Part shown: piece after piece, positions 23,825 through 32,031 of the stretch
How the letters are laid out: every line of letters begins with the position of its first letter
Numbering within the stretch: position 1 is the first letter of the stretch
DNA from: Hominenteromicrobium gallistercoris
GTDB lineage: Bacteria > Bacillota > Clostridia > Oscillospirales > Acutalibacteraceae
Length of the DNA: 41,236 nt
Direction of reading: 5' to 3'
Assembly: GCA_019119145.1 (NCBI GenBank)
Contig: DWXR01000045.1
Span: forward strand, 1 to 41,236
Notes under the pieces: model-generated
Told to the model about the DNA's origin: nothing
What the model saw: the letters and a program-made list of their open reading frames with translations, nothing else
Databases searched by the model: none
Translations under genes and position numbers: made by a program

Positions 23825-24145
23825 GAACCGTGCATTCTGCCTTTCAACGGCTCGTCGACAAATTGTGAAAAACAAGCGTTTTGCCACTATACCGTGTGGT
23901 TTTCCACACTTTCCACCGAGTTTTCCACAGCCTTCTCGGGGAAAATCCAGCATAATTATTCATTCAAAAAGCAAGATTATTCCTGCTTTTTCCCGCGGCT
24001 ATTTTGAAAATATTTGCGGAAATTCCGCATATTCTGCCGTTTTATGGAAACCGCGCGTTCAACACAATATACATCGATCCTGTATAATCTGTTGCGGTTT
24101 CCTGCTTTTCCACATATCCGCAGGAAAAGTTTTTCACACGCCTGC
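23825..24145. other. Gene-free AT-rich block with DnaA-box-like sequences
   Basis: No gene is seen. Sequences matching TTWTNCACA occur at 23900-23908, 23921-23929, 24106-24114 (all TTTTCCACA) and 24130-24138 (TTTTTCACA), all on the plus strand. Several inverted repeats are interleaved: GTGTGG/CCACAC (23894-23909), AAAAAGCA/TGCTTTTT (23966-23991), the palindrome TGCGGAAATTCCGCA (24015-24029), and TTTCCTGC/GCAGGAAA (24098-24127) whose loop holds the third box. It lies about 15.5 kb from dnaA. Possibly a DnaA-titration or regulatory site. Confidence 0.45.
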
Positions 24146-25432
24146 TTACTTCTTCGGGACGATGACGTCCTTGCCGCCCATGTACGGGCGCAGCGCCTCG
24201 GGGATGCGGACGCTGCCGTCGGCCTGCAGGTTGTTCTCGAGGAACGCGATCAGCATGCGCGGCGGGGCGACGACCGTGTTGTTCAGCGTGTGCGCGAGGT
24301 ACTTGCCGTCCGGGCCGTTGACGCGGATGCGCAGGCGGCGCGCCTGTGCGTCGCCGAGGTTCGAGCAGCTGCCGACCTCGAAGTACTTCTGCTGGCGCGG
24401 CGACCAGGCCTCGACGTCGACCGACTTGACCTTGAGGTCCGCGAGGTCGCCCGAGCAGCACTCGAGCGTGCGCACCGGGATGTCCATGCTGCGGAACAGG
24501 TCGACCGTGTTCTTCCAGAGCTTGCCGTACCACATCATCGAGTCCTCGGGCTTGCAGACGACGATCATCTCCTGCTTCTCGAACTGGTGGATGCGGTACA
24601 CGCCGCGCTCCTCGATGCCGTGCGCGCCCTTTTCCTTGCGGAAGCAGGGCGAATAGCTCGTGAGCGTCAGCGGCAGCTCGGCTTCGGGCAGAATCTGGTC
24701 GATGAACTTGCCGATCATCGAGTGCTCGCTCGTGCCGACGAGGTAGAGGTCCTCGCCCTCGATCTTGTACATCATCGAGTCCATCTCGGCGAAGCTCATG
24801 ACGCCGGTGACGACGTCGCTGCGGATCATGTACGGCGGGATCACATACGTGAAGCCGCGGTCGATCATGAAGTCGCGCGCGTAGGCGATGACGGCCGAGT
24901 GCAGGCGCGCGATGTCGCCCATCAGGTAGTAGAAGCCGTTGCCGGCGACGCGGCGCGCGGCGTCGAGGTCGATGCCGTTGAAGCGCTCCATGATCTCGGT
25001 GTGGTACGGCACCGGGAAGTCCGGCGTGACCGGCTCGCCGTAGCGCTGGACCTCGACGTTCTCGCTGTCGTCGCGGCCGATCGGCACGCTCGGGTCGATG
25101 ATGTTCGGGATCGTCATCATGATCTTGAGGATGCGCTCGTCGAGCTCCTTCTCCTTCGCCTCCGCTGCGAGCAGCTCGTCGGACTGCGCCTTGACCTGCG
25201 CCTTGACCTGCTCGGCCTCGTCGCGCTTGCCCTGGCCCATCAGCGCGCCGATCTGCTTCGAGAGCTTGTTGCGCGAGGCGCGCAGGCTGTCCGCCTTCTG
25301 CTGCGTCTGCCGCTTCTCCACGTCGAGCTCGATCACCTCGTCGACGAGCGGGAGCTTGCTGTCCTGAAACTTCTTTTTGATGTTTTCGCGGACCGCATCC
25401 GGATTTTCTCTCAGAAATTTAATGTCGATCAT
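24146..25432 (-). CDS. serS: Seryl-tRNA synthetase
   Basis: 428 residues; class II synthetase charging tRNA-Ser in the cytosol. The N-terminal coiled-coil arm is about residues 30-105 (rich in K, E, Q and A). The catalytic domain has TSEHSMIG (serine-binding TxE), motif 2 around PCFRKEKGAHG and YRIHQFEK, and a class II motif 3 in TLNNTVVAPPRMLIAFLEN. The last differs from the common bacterial TLNGSGLAVGR and resembles archaeal or eukaryotic forms. AAAGGATG lies upstream of the ATG. Only 52 bp separate it from the ABC permease gene, so it may be the last gene of that transcript; no T-box is possible in that gap. Confidence 0.95.
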   Translation of the reverse strand: MIDIKFLRENPDAVRENIKKKFQDSKLPLVDEVIELDVEKRQTQQKADSLRASRNKLSKQIGALMGQGKRDEAEQVKAQVKAQSDELLAAEAKEKELDERILKIMMTIPNIIDPSVPIGRDDSENVEVQRYGEPVTPDFPVPYHTEIMERFNGIDLDAARRVAGNGFYYLMGDIARLHSAVIAYARDFMIDRGFTYVIPPYMIRSDVVTGVMSFAEMDSMMYKIEGEDLYLVGTSEHSMIGKFIDQILPEAELPLTLTSYSPCFRKEKGAHGIEERGVYRIHQFEKQEMIVVCKPEDSMMWYGKLWKNTVDLFRSMDIPVRTLECCSGDLADLKVKSVDVEAWSPRQQKYFEVGSCSNLGDAQARRLRIRVNGPDGKYLAHTLNNTVVAPPRMLIAFLENNLQADGSVRIPEALRPYMGGKDVIVPKK

Positions 25433-25484
25433 TGCTTTTCATCCTTTCGGCTTTACTTTTCCATTTCTAAATGTCTATCTATAC

Positions 25485-26294
25485 TCATCCGTTTCCGCTC
25501 TCATAGCGTCTAAGGCCGCGGGAGAACATCCACACCGGCAGGGCGACCATCAGCGCGGAAACGAGAATTCCACAGCAGAACAGTACAATCCCCTCCGTCA
25601 TCCCGATCTTCTCAAACAGAAGCAGGCTCGGAAAGTAATTGATGAAGGCGTACGGCAGCAGAAACGTGCAGATCGCCTGAATGAAGAACGGGTAAATGTT
25701 GAGCGGGTAGCGGACGACCTCCCGAAATCGTCCGACCACCCAATGCAAATTATCCACGTTGCCGAACCAGAAGGTCAGGAACGCCGGAATACACCGCAGG
25801 CCGAACTGGATGCCCGTGCCGACGAGGATCGTCAGAATCACAAGCAGCCAGAAGCCGGGGCTTGTAAACCGGCCGAGCTGCACCGAGGCCGTGACCAGCA
25901 CGATCGTCGAAAGCACGATGTGCGCCGTGTAGCCGGGCGCGAAGCCCTTCGTCATGATATAGTACAGCGTGTTGACCGGCCGCACGAGATAGAAATCCAT
26001 CTCGCCGCCGAACACGAGGTCGCGCATCCGCCAGAACGGCTGCAGGAAGGCGTTCGCCAGCGCGTAGGAGAACAGCTCCAGCGCGAAAATCACGAGCACC
26101 TCCCACAGGCCGAAGCCCGCGAGGTCCGTAAACGAGAGCATCATCAGCCAGACGACGCCAAACTTCGAAGCAAACTGGATGATTTGCGCGACGTAGCTCA
26201 AAAGCGCGCTGAAGCCCATGTAGCTGATCTGGGACTGCCAGCCCATGCGGATCAGCGTCAGCCCGAGCGAAACGTACCGTTTGATCGTTTTCAT
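25485..26294 (-). CDS. ABC-2 type transporter permease (DUF990-like)
   Basis: 269 residues with about six hydrophobic helices. FGGEMDFYLVRPVNTLYYIM is a hallmark of the ABC-2 permeases in the uncharacterised COG4587/COG3694 group. It pairs with the second permease 4 bp upstream (26299-27108) and with the ATPase gene. The three probably form one exporter; substrate unknown. Located between the parB locus and serS. Confidence 0.85.
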   Translation of the reverse strand: MKTIKRYVSLGLTLIRMGWQSQISYMGFSALLSYVAQIIQFASKFGVVWLMMLSFTDLAGFGLWEVLVIFALELFSYALANAFLQPFWRMRDLVFGGEMDFYLVRPVNTLYYIMTKGFAPGYTAHIVLSTIVLVTASVQLGRFTSPGFWLLVILTILVGTGIQFGLRCIPAFLTFWFGNVDNLHWVVGRFREVVRYPLNIYPFFIQAICTFLLPYAFINYFPSLLLFEKIGMTEGIVLFCCGILVSALMVALPVWMFSRGLRRYESGNG

Positions 26295-26298
26295 ACGC

Positions 26299-27108
26299 TC
26301 AGCCCCCCAGCACCGTCAGCTTGTAAACGCTCTTCCGCCACAGGACCTCCTGCAAAATCCAGAGCACCGCGATCCAGAACACCTGAATGCCGAGCGCCGC
26401 AAAGCAGCCGGGGATGTCGCGGATGCCGAGGAAGATCTCGACCGGCAGGTAATAGGCCGCCTGAAACGGCAGCACCGCCGCGATCGCGCGCAGCCAGTCC
26501 GGGTAAAACCAGAGCGGGACGTACGCGCCCGAAAGCAGCACATAGAAGAGGTCCATGAACCAGTTCAGGATATAGACGTTCACAAACCAGAACGCAAACA
26601 TGCCCTTGAGCAGCTCGAACACCGTGGAAACCACATAGCCGAGCACAAGGGACGCGATGAACAGCAGCAGATACGATGGCGAGATCGAAAACCCGATCTG
26701 CGGCATCAGGACCGCCGCCAGCACCACGGCCGGGATGCCGGTGAGCAGCAGCGCGTACAGCGACTGCCCGAGCCCCTCCCCGACGAAGATCATGCGCGGG
26801 GAGATCGGCCGGATGAAATTATACTCAATGACGCCGGTGCGCATCCGGTTTTCAATCGTCGAAGCGAAGTCCGCCGAAACGAGCGCCGTGCAGGTCTGCG
26901 AGATCAGCACGTAGATCATCATTTCGCCGAGCGTGCGGCCGTTGATGACCGTCTCTCCACTCGCGCCGTACAGCGCCGACCAAACGAACAGCGGCACAGA
27001 AATGCGCACCAGCCGTCCCAGCACGCCGAGTGCCGTGTTGGCCCGATATGTGAAGTTTGAAGCAAAAGCTGTATACGCTGTCTGGAAAAATGAACGCATG
27101 GCTTTCAC
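26299..27108 (-). CDS. ABC-2 type transporter permease, second subunit
   Basis: 269 residues, about six hydrophobic helices, with RTGVIEYNFIRPISPRMIFV, equivalent to the G-x-hydrophobic-RP motif of the partner permease. The start is GTG at 27108, overlapping the ATPase stop (GTGA, 4 bp), with GGGGG 7 nt upstream; the ATG at 27099 is the alternative and is poorly spaced. Translational coupling to the ATPase is likely. Confidence 0.85.
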   Translation of the reverse strand: MKAMRSFFQTAYTAFASNFTYRANTALGVLGRLVRISVPLFVWSALYGASGETVINGRTLGEMMIYVLISQTCTALVSADFASTIENRMRTGVIEYNFIRPISPRMIFVGEGLGQSLYALLLTGIPAVVLAAVLMPQIGFSISPSYLLLFIASLVLGYVVSTVFELLKGMFAFWFVNVYILNWFMDLFYVLLSGAYVPLWFYPDWLRAIAAVLPFQAAYYLPVEIFLGIRDIPGCFAALGIQVFWIAVLWILQEVLWRKSVYKLTVLGG

Positions 27109-28073
27109 TGCGCATCCCCCTTTCCGAGGTAGCGCGCGACCTCTTCCTCGAGCGTCGGCTCCGCGATGTACATGTCCAGCACGCGGTTGTTCTCCAGCAC
27201 CTCGCTCAACAGGCGGTTTTCCTCGTCCGTGTGGCTGAGGCGGAAGATATACGTGCCCGCCTCCGGCTTTTCCAGCCCGCGCAGCCGCGCCTCCAGCGCC
27301 GGCGGCACCGCCTTTTCGAGCCGGACCGTCACGCGGGAATCCGACCGGCTGTTCTGCCGCAGCGCCTCGAGCGTGCCGTCGAACAGCTTTCTGCCCTTGT
27401 TGATCATGATCGCCCGCGCGCAGACCTTTTCGATGTCGGTCATGTCGTGCGTCGTAAGCAAAATCGTCGTCCCGTAGGCGCGGTTCAACTCCTTCAAAAA
27501 CGCGCGGATGCGCTCCTTGACGACGACGTCCATGCCGATCGTCGGCTCGTCAAGAATCAAAACCGGCGGGCGGTGCAGGACGGCGGCCGCCAGCTCGCCG
27601 CGCATGCGCTGGCCGAGCGAGAGCGTCCGCACCGGCCGGTCGGCGAACTCGTCGAGCTCGAGCATGTCGCAAAGCTGCATATACCGCTCGTGGTAGACGT
27701 CGTCCGGTATCTCGTACATTTTCTGGTACAGCTTCAGCGAAGACGTGATCGGCAGATCCCACCAGAGCTGGGATTTCTGCCCGAAAATCACGCCGATCTG
27801 CCGCGCGTTTTTCTGCCGGTTTTTGTAGGGCACAAGCCCGTTGACGGTCAGCTCGCCGGACGTCGGCGTCAGGATGCCGCACATCATCTTGATCGTCGTC
27901 GACTTGCCCGCGCCGTTCGGCCCGATGTAGCCGACGACCTCCCCGGCGCCGATGTCGAACGTGATGTTGTCGACCGCGCGAAACACCTCCGCCGACTTCG
28001 ACCGCCGCAGCTTCAGCCAACCGGTCTTTTTGAAGGACTTGTAGTCCTTCGTCAAATTGCTGCAATGGATCAT
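27105..28073 (-). CDS. ABC transporter ATP-binding protein (COG4586-like)
   Basis: 322 residues. Walker A GPNGAGKST at 51-59; a signature in the variant form LSLGQRMRGELA; Walker B VLILDEPTIGMD; and the H-loop TTHDM. A C-terminal extension of about 90 residues after the nucleotide domain is typical of ABC-2 exporter ATPases. QKSQLWWDLP in the Q-loop is characteristic of the COG4586 group that pairs with two DUF990-type permeases. The ATG at 28073 is 26 bp after parB. Confidence 0.9.
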   Translation of the reverse strand: MIHCSNLTKDYKSFKKTGWLKLRRSKSAEVFRAVDNITFDIGAGEVVGYIGPNGAGKSTTIKMMCGILTPTSGELTVNGLVPYKNRQKNARQIGVIFGQKSQLWWDLPITSSLKLYQKMYEIPDDVYHERYMQLCDMLELDEFADRPVRTLSLGQRMRGELAAAVLHRPPVLILDEPTIGMDVVVKERIRAFLKELNRAYGTTILLTTHDMTDIEKVCARAIMINKGRKLFDGTLEALRQNSRSDSRVTVRLEKAVPPALEARLRGLEKPEAGTYIFRLSHTDEENRLLSEVLENNRVLDMYIAEPTLEEEVARYLGKGDAQ

Positions 28074-28099
28074 TCCCGCATTCCTCCCTCAGGTTTTGC

Positions 28100-28951
28100 T
28101 CAATCGCCCAGCTTTAAATCCGACAACAGGTTTTTCAAATCCTCCTCGCCGTAAAATTCAATCGTGAGCACGCCTTTTTTCTTCGTGCCGCCCACGTGCA
28201 CGACGCGGTTCAGCGTATCGCGCAGCGCGAGCTCCGCCTCGTCGTAGTAGCGGATGCGCCGCGTGGAGCGGACGGCCTCCGGCTTTTCCGCATTCGCCTT
28301 CTTGGCCATCTTCTCCAGCTCGCGCACGGAGAGGCCCTCCGCCACGACGCGCTTGGCCGCCGCGAGCATCGCCGCCTCATCCTTGAAGCTCAGAAGCGTG
28401 CGCGCGTGGCCGGCGCTCAGGTCGCCGCGCGCCAGCATGCCGCGCACCGCTTCGGGCAGGTTCAGCAGCCGCAGCGCGTTCGTGACCGCCGGGCGGGACT
28501 TGCCCACCGACTTGGAGATCTCGTCCTGCGTGAAGCCGAACTCCTCCATCAGCGCCTGATAGCCCTGCGCCTCCTCGAGCGGCTTCAGATCCTCGCGCTG
28601 CAGGTTCTCGATCAGCGCGATCTGCATGACCTCGCTGTCGGTCAGCTCGCGGATCAGCGCCGGCACGGTCGCGAGCCCCGCCATGCGGGAGGCGCGCCAC
28701 CGGCGCTCGCCGGCGACGATCTGGTACCCGCCGGAGAGCAGCGGCCGCACGAGCAGCGGCTGCAGAACGCCGTGCTGGGCGATCGAATCCGCCAGCTCGC
28801 GCATCGCCTCCTCGCTGAATTCCTTGCGCGGCTGGCCGCGGTTCGGCTCCAGCTCGTTGATGTTCAGCTCCACCGCGCCGCCGTCGTCCGCGCGCGCATT
28901 GTCGTGAAAAATTGCGTCAAGCCCCTTGCCGAGGCCGCCTTTTTTCGCCAT
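28100..28951 (-). CDS. parB: Chromosome partitioning protein ParB (Spo0J)
   Basis: 283 residues; binds parS, slides as a CTP-dependent clamp, and loads condensin near the origin. Starts MAKKGGLGKGLDAIF, the usual clostridial opening. The CTP-binding GERRWRA motif is near residue 78, preceded by PNRGQPRKEFS and the LADSIAQHGVLQPLLV box. The central helix-turn-helix covers TQDEISKSVGKSRPAVTNAL, and a C-terminal dimerisation domain follows. It lies 26 bp after parA. GAAAGGATT precedes the ATG. Confidence 0.96.
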   Translation of the reverse strand: MAKKGGLGKGLDAIFHDNARADDGGAVELNINELEPNRGQPRKEFSEEAMRELADSIAQHGVLQPLLVRPLLSGGYQIVAGERRWRASRMAGLATVPALIRELTDSEVMQIALIENLQREDLKPLEEAQGYQALMEEFGFTQDEISKSVGKSRPAVTNALRLLNLPEAVRGMLARGDLSAGHARTLLSFKDEAAMLAAAKRVVAEGLSVRELEKMAKKANAEKPEAVRSTRRIRYYDEAELALRDTLNRVVHVGGTKKKGVLTIEFYGEEDLKNLLSDLKLGD

Positions 28952-28977
28952 ATTATGAATCCTTTCTGCCTGTTTTC

Positions 28978-29742
28978 CTATCGGTTCTTCTTCAAGATCT
29001 CATCCGTCAGCGCGCTGTAGGCCTGCGCGCCCTTGTTGCTCCGGTCGTAGTAGAGGATCGGCTGCCCGTAGCTCGGCGCTTCGGAAAGGCGCACGGTGCG
29101 GGGGATCACCGTGGAGAACACCTTGCGCGGGAAATACTTCTTGATTTCCGTCACGACCTGCTGCGTCAGGTTGAGCCGGCCGTCGTACATCGTGAGCAGC
29201 ACGCCCTCAAGCTCGAGCCGATCGTTGTACCGGCGCTTCACGGCCTGCACGCTGTTCATCAGCTGGGAAAGGCCCTCGAGCGCGTAGTACTCGCACTGCA
29301 CGGGGATCAGGACCGAGTCCGCGGCGTTCAGCGCGTTCGTCGTGATGAGCCCCAGCGAGGGCGGGCAGTCGATGAGGATGAAGTCGTACGCGGCGCGCAG
29401 CGGCGCCAGCGCGTTTTTGAGCACGGCCTCGCGCGCGGGGATGTCCGCAAGCTCGATCTCCGCGGCCGCGAGATCCGCCGACGAGGGGATCACCGACAGC
29501 CCCGCGAACGCCGTCTGCCGCACGGCGTCCTGCCCCTTCGCGCCGTTGATCAGGATGTCGTAGGACGTTGTCTCCAGACTCCGGCGGTCAAAGCCGACGC
29601 CGCTCGTCGAGTTGCCCTGCGGGTCAATGTCGACAAGCAGCGTATTTTTTCCCTTTGCGCCGAGGCTCGCGGCGATGTTCACCGCGCTTGTGGTCTTGCC
29701 CACGCCGCCCTTTTGATTTGCAACGGCGATCACTTTGCTCAT
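28978..29742 (-). CDS. parA: Chromosome partitioning ATPase ParA (Soj)
   Basis: 254 residues; Walker-type ATPase that interacts with ParB and, in Bacillus, regulates DnaA. The deviant Walker A KGGVGKTTSAVN (K11, K16) and the Walker B region FILIDCPPSLGL are clear. The start at 29742 (MSKVIAVANQKGG) has AAGGAG 12 nt upstream, slightly long; a longer frame crosses the promoter and is rejected. First gene of the parA-parB transcript. Confidence 0.96.
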   Translation of the reverse strand: MSKVIAVANQKGGVGKTTSAVNIAASLGAKGKNTLLVDIDPQGNSTSGVGFDRRSLETTSYDILINGAKGQDAVRQTAFAGLSVIPSSADLAAAEIELADIPAREAVLKNALAPLRAAYDFILIDCPPSLGLITTNALNAADSVLIPVQCEYYALEGLSQLMNSVQAVKRRYNDRLELEGVLLTMYDGRLNLTQQVVTEIKKYFPRKVFSTVIPRTVRLSEAPSYGQPILYYDRSNKGAQAYSALTDEILKKNR

Positions 29743-29803
29743 ACTTCTGCCGTGCTCCTTTCCGTTTTGTGCGTATCTGTAAACCGAATTTTGATGCACA
29801 ACC

Positions 29804-29812
29804 ATTGTAGCA
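29804..29812 (-). promoter_or_regulatory. Extended -10 promoter of parA-parB
   Basis: Minus strand TGCTACAAT (29804-29812) combines the TGn extension and -10 TACAAT. The -35 at 17 bp, TTTATT, is weak. Transcription would start about 55 nt before parA. Confidence 0.55.
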
Positions 29813-29855
29813 CACTTTCCCCGTGGAATAAAGAGCAAAATCCAGGTTTTTGAAA

Positions 29856-29871
29856 GGTTTCACGTGAAACA
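29856..29871. promoter_or_regulatory. parS site between parA and noc
   Basis: GGTTTCACGTGAAACA differs from the consensus TGTTTCACGTGAAACA only in the first base. Located just upstream of the parA promoter. Confidence 0.9.
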
Positions 29872-29914
29872 ACGCAAGAGGACCGCCGGTTTTGCCGACA
29901 GTCCTCCTGCGTTG
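29870..29914 (-). terminator. Hairpin after noc, abutting parS
   Basis: 14-bp stem with one mismatch (29870-29883 with 29901-29914), 17-nt loop, followed on the minus strand by UUUC, which is the start of parS. It ends 24 bp past the noc stop and probably terminates noc. Confidence 0.6.
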
Positions 29915-29938
29915 TGGGAAATGAATAAGGGAATGGGT

Positions 29939-30739
29939 TTACCTCGTACTCGAATTGGATTTCGGGATGCGCACGACGCACTCGAAGTAGTCGTCCGTCT
30001 CCCGCTTTTTGGAAACAGCCCGGATGCCGGCGCTCTTCATCGCCTTGACCGCATGGTCGATCGTGTTGAGGAACAGCCGGACATCCTTCGCGATGAACGT
30101 CCGCTTGGGCTTTTGGACCGGCTCCGCCTCGGAGAGGATGTCCTTGATCAGCGCTTCGGTCTGCGCGACGTTGAGCCTGCGCTCCACGATGGCCTTCAGG
30201 GCCTGCACGCGGCGGATCGGGTCGTCCACGCGCAGCAGCGCGCGGGCGTGGCGCTCGGTGAGCCGGTTTTCCAGTATGATCCGCTGCTCCTCGCCCGAAA
30301 GGCGCAGCAGGCGGATCTTGTTCGCAAGGGCGGGCTGGCTCATGCCGAGCCGCCGCGCCGTCTCCTCCTGTGTCATCGAACGGTCCCGCATCAGGGCGTA
30401 AATGGCCGCGGCTTCTTCAAAAAAATTCAAATCACTGCGCTGCATGTTCTCGATCAGCGCGAGCACGGCGCCCTCCGACGCGCTGTAATCCTGCACGATG
30501 GCCGGAATTGTCCGAAGCCCCGCCATCTTGCAGGCGCGCCAGCGCCGCTCTCCCGCGACGAGAACATATCCGTCCCGATCGCGCCGGACGACGATCGGCT
30601 GCAAAAGCCCGTTCTGCCGGATGCTTTCGGCGAGCTGCTCCAGCTCTTCTTTCGGAAAATCTCTGCGCGGCTGGTTGGGGTTGGGCACAATGCGGTCCGG
30701 AGCCAGCTCCACCAGCTTCTTTCTCTCACTGAAGACCAA
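29939..30739 (-). CDS. noc: Nucleoid occlusion protein Noc (ParB family)
   Basis: 266 residues; a ParB paralogue that in Bacillus binds its own sites and blocks division over the nucleoid. Motifs: PNPNQPRRDFPKE, LAESIRQNGLLQPIVV, CTP-binding GERRWRA, and a helix-turn-helix at TQEETARRLGMSQPALANKI. The position next to parA, upstream of parA-parB, supports Noc over a second ParB. TTG at 30739 is preferred, since AGGGGGG lies 9 nt before it; GTG at 30766 has no ribosome binding site. With either start, the amphipathic N-terminal helix of Bacillus Noc is not evident. Confidence 0.85.
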   Translation of the reverse strand: MVFSERKKLVELAPDRIVPNPNQPRRDFPKEELEQLAESIRQNGLLQPIVVRRDRDGYVLVAGERRWRACKMAGLRTIPAIVQDYSASEGAVLALIENMQRSDLNFFEEAAAIYALMRDRSMTQEETARRLGMSQPALANKIRLLRLSGEEQRIILENRLTERHARALLRVDDPIRRVQALKAIVERRLNVAQTEALIKDILSEAEPVQKPKRTFIAKDVRLFLNTIDHAVKAMKSAGIRAVSKKRETDDYFECVVRIPKSNSSTR

Positions 30740-30852
30740 TCTGCGCTTCCCCCCTGCCGATGACACTTGCAGGGCTTGTCCGCCCTGTGCTCCTAGAATA
30801 ACACAGGCCGGTCACAGATTTTGCCGGAATGTGTCACACGGAAAATTTTTTC

Positions 30853-30880
30853 TTGCAATCTGCTTTTCCGGTGTTATAAT
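30853..30880 (+). promoter_or_regulatory. Promoter of the rightward GNAT gene
   Basis: Plus strand: -35 TTGCAA (30853-30858), 16-bp spacer, -10 TATAAT (30875-30880), 32 bp before the ATG at 30913. Confidence 0.75.
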
Positions 30881-30912
30881 GGCTGTAATACTTTTGAAAT
30901 GGGGCGAAGAGC

Positions 30913-31470
30913 ATGATTTTTCCGGAACAGCATTTTCGTTTGAAGGACGGCCGCACGTGCACGCTGCGCGCCGCACAGCCAGAGGACGCCGAAGCGATGC
31001 TCGACTACCTGCGCACGACGGCCGGCGAAACGCCGTACCTGCTGCGGGAGCCGGAGGAAGTGACCACGACGATCGAGGCGGAGCGTGCCTTTCTGAAAAA
31101 CAGCCTCGACGACCCGCGCGCCCTGATGCTGACCGTCTGGGTCGACGGGCAGCTCGCCGGCAACGGCTCGCTGTCTCCAGTCGGCAGCGTATCGCGCGTC
31201 CGCCACCGCTGCAGCCTCGGGATCGCGTTTTACCAAAAATACTGCGGGCTCGGCCTCGGCCGCATCGTTCTCGAAGCGCTGGAGGACGCGGCGCGCCGCA
31301 TGGGCTTCGGGCAGATCGAGCTCGGCGTATTCAGCCGCAACGACCGCGCAAAGCACCTTTACGAAAAGATGGGCTTCGTATGCTGCGGCACGACGCCGCG
31401 CGCCGTCCGGTACAAAGACGGCAGCTATGACGACGAGATCATGATGGTCAAGCGGCTCGAAACGACCTGA
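30913..31470 (+). CDS. GNAT family N-acetyltransferase
   Basis: 185 residues. The acetyl-CoA-binding motif A is QKYCGLGLGRIVLEALEDAA (about residues 108-127), a Q/R-x-x-G-x-G/A type; the late segment RNDRAKHLYEKMGFV is motif B. The N-terminus LKDGRTCTLRAAQPEDAEAM is typical of the RimI/L7-L12-modifier-like group. Substrate unknown. Weak GGGGCGAAGA precedes the ATG. Divergent from noc and head-on to replication. Confidence 0.88.
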   Translation: MIFPEQHFRLKDGRTCTLRAAQPEDAEAMLDYLRTTAGETPYLLREPEEVTTTIEAERAFLKNSLDDPRALMLTVWVDGQLAGNGSLSPVGSVSRVRHRCSLGIAFYQKYCGLGLGRIVLEALEDAARRMGFGQIELGVFSRNDRAKHLYEKMGFVCCGTTPRAVRYKDGSYDDEIMMVKRLETT

Positions 31471-31490
31471 AACCGTATTTTTCGCACAAA

Positions 31491-31516
31491 AAAGGAGATC
31501 CCGCGGGATCTCCTTT
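31491..31516. terminator. Bidirectional terminator between the two GNAT genes
   Basis: Perfect 12-bp inverted repeat (AAAGGAGATCCC, 31491-31502, and GGGATCTCCTTT, 31505-31516) with a 2-base centre. A-rich sequence lies before it and T-rich after, so it should stop transcripts from both convergent genes. Confidence 0.9.
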
Positions 31517-31593
31517 CGTTTTGCCGTTTTTCCATTTTGAAGCCGCAGCGCACGGCTTCGAAGCGTTTTCGCCCCAAGGCCGCGGCGCCCGGC

Positions 31594-32031
31594 TCACAGA
31601 TACTTCTTGAAGCCCTTGACCTCGCTGTAGCCGATCGCGTCGTAGAACTTGTGCGCGCCGGTGCGGTTCAGGCCGGAAACGAGAATGCAGTAGTGGCATT
31701 CCTTTTCCCGCCCCCAGTCTTCGATGAACGCGAACATGCCGCGCCCGACGCCGCGCCCGCGGTACGCTTCGTCCGTCACGACGTTCTCGACGAGCAGGAT
31801 CGGCTTGCAGTCGCCGCAGATGTCCTCGAACGCCACGCCGAGCAGCGAGCCGCACAGGTCGCCGTTTTCGGTATTTTCGGCCACAAGCAGGAAGCAGTCC
31901 TCGTTGCGGTCGAGCTTTTCCATCTTCCGCGCCATCACCGCGGGGTCCGCCAGCGAATCGGAAAGCTGGCTGAGCAGCGGGTTCAGCTTCGGAATATCTT
32001 CGATTGTTGCTTTTCTGTACCGTATATTCAT
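31594..32031 (-). CDS. GNAT family N-acetyltransferase
   Basis: 145 residues. VVTDEAYRGRGVGRGMFAFI holds the acetyl-CoA motif RGRGVGR, and GAHKFYDAIGYSEVKGFKKY is the C-terminal GNAT motif. The N-terminus IRYRKATIEDIPKLNPLLSQ is standard. Substrate unknown. AAAGGAG lies upstream of the ATG. It follows rsmG by 86 bp and may be read from the mnmE-mnmG-rsmG transcript. Confidence 0.88.
   Translation of the reverse strand: MNIRYRKATIEDIPKLNPLLSQLSDSLADPAVMARKMEKLDRNEDCFLLVAENTENGDLCGSLLGVAFEDICGDCKPILLVENVVTDEAYRGRGVGRGMFAFIEDWGREKECHYCILVSGLNRTGAHKFYDAIGYSEVKGFKKYL

Noticed and set aside
25433..25484. T-box leader for serS
   Set aside because: The gap to the upstream gene is only 52 bp, too short for a T-box.
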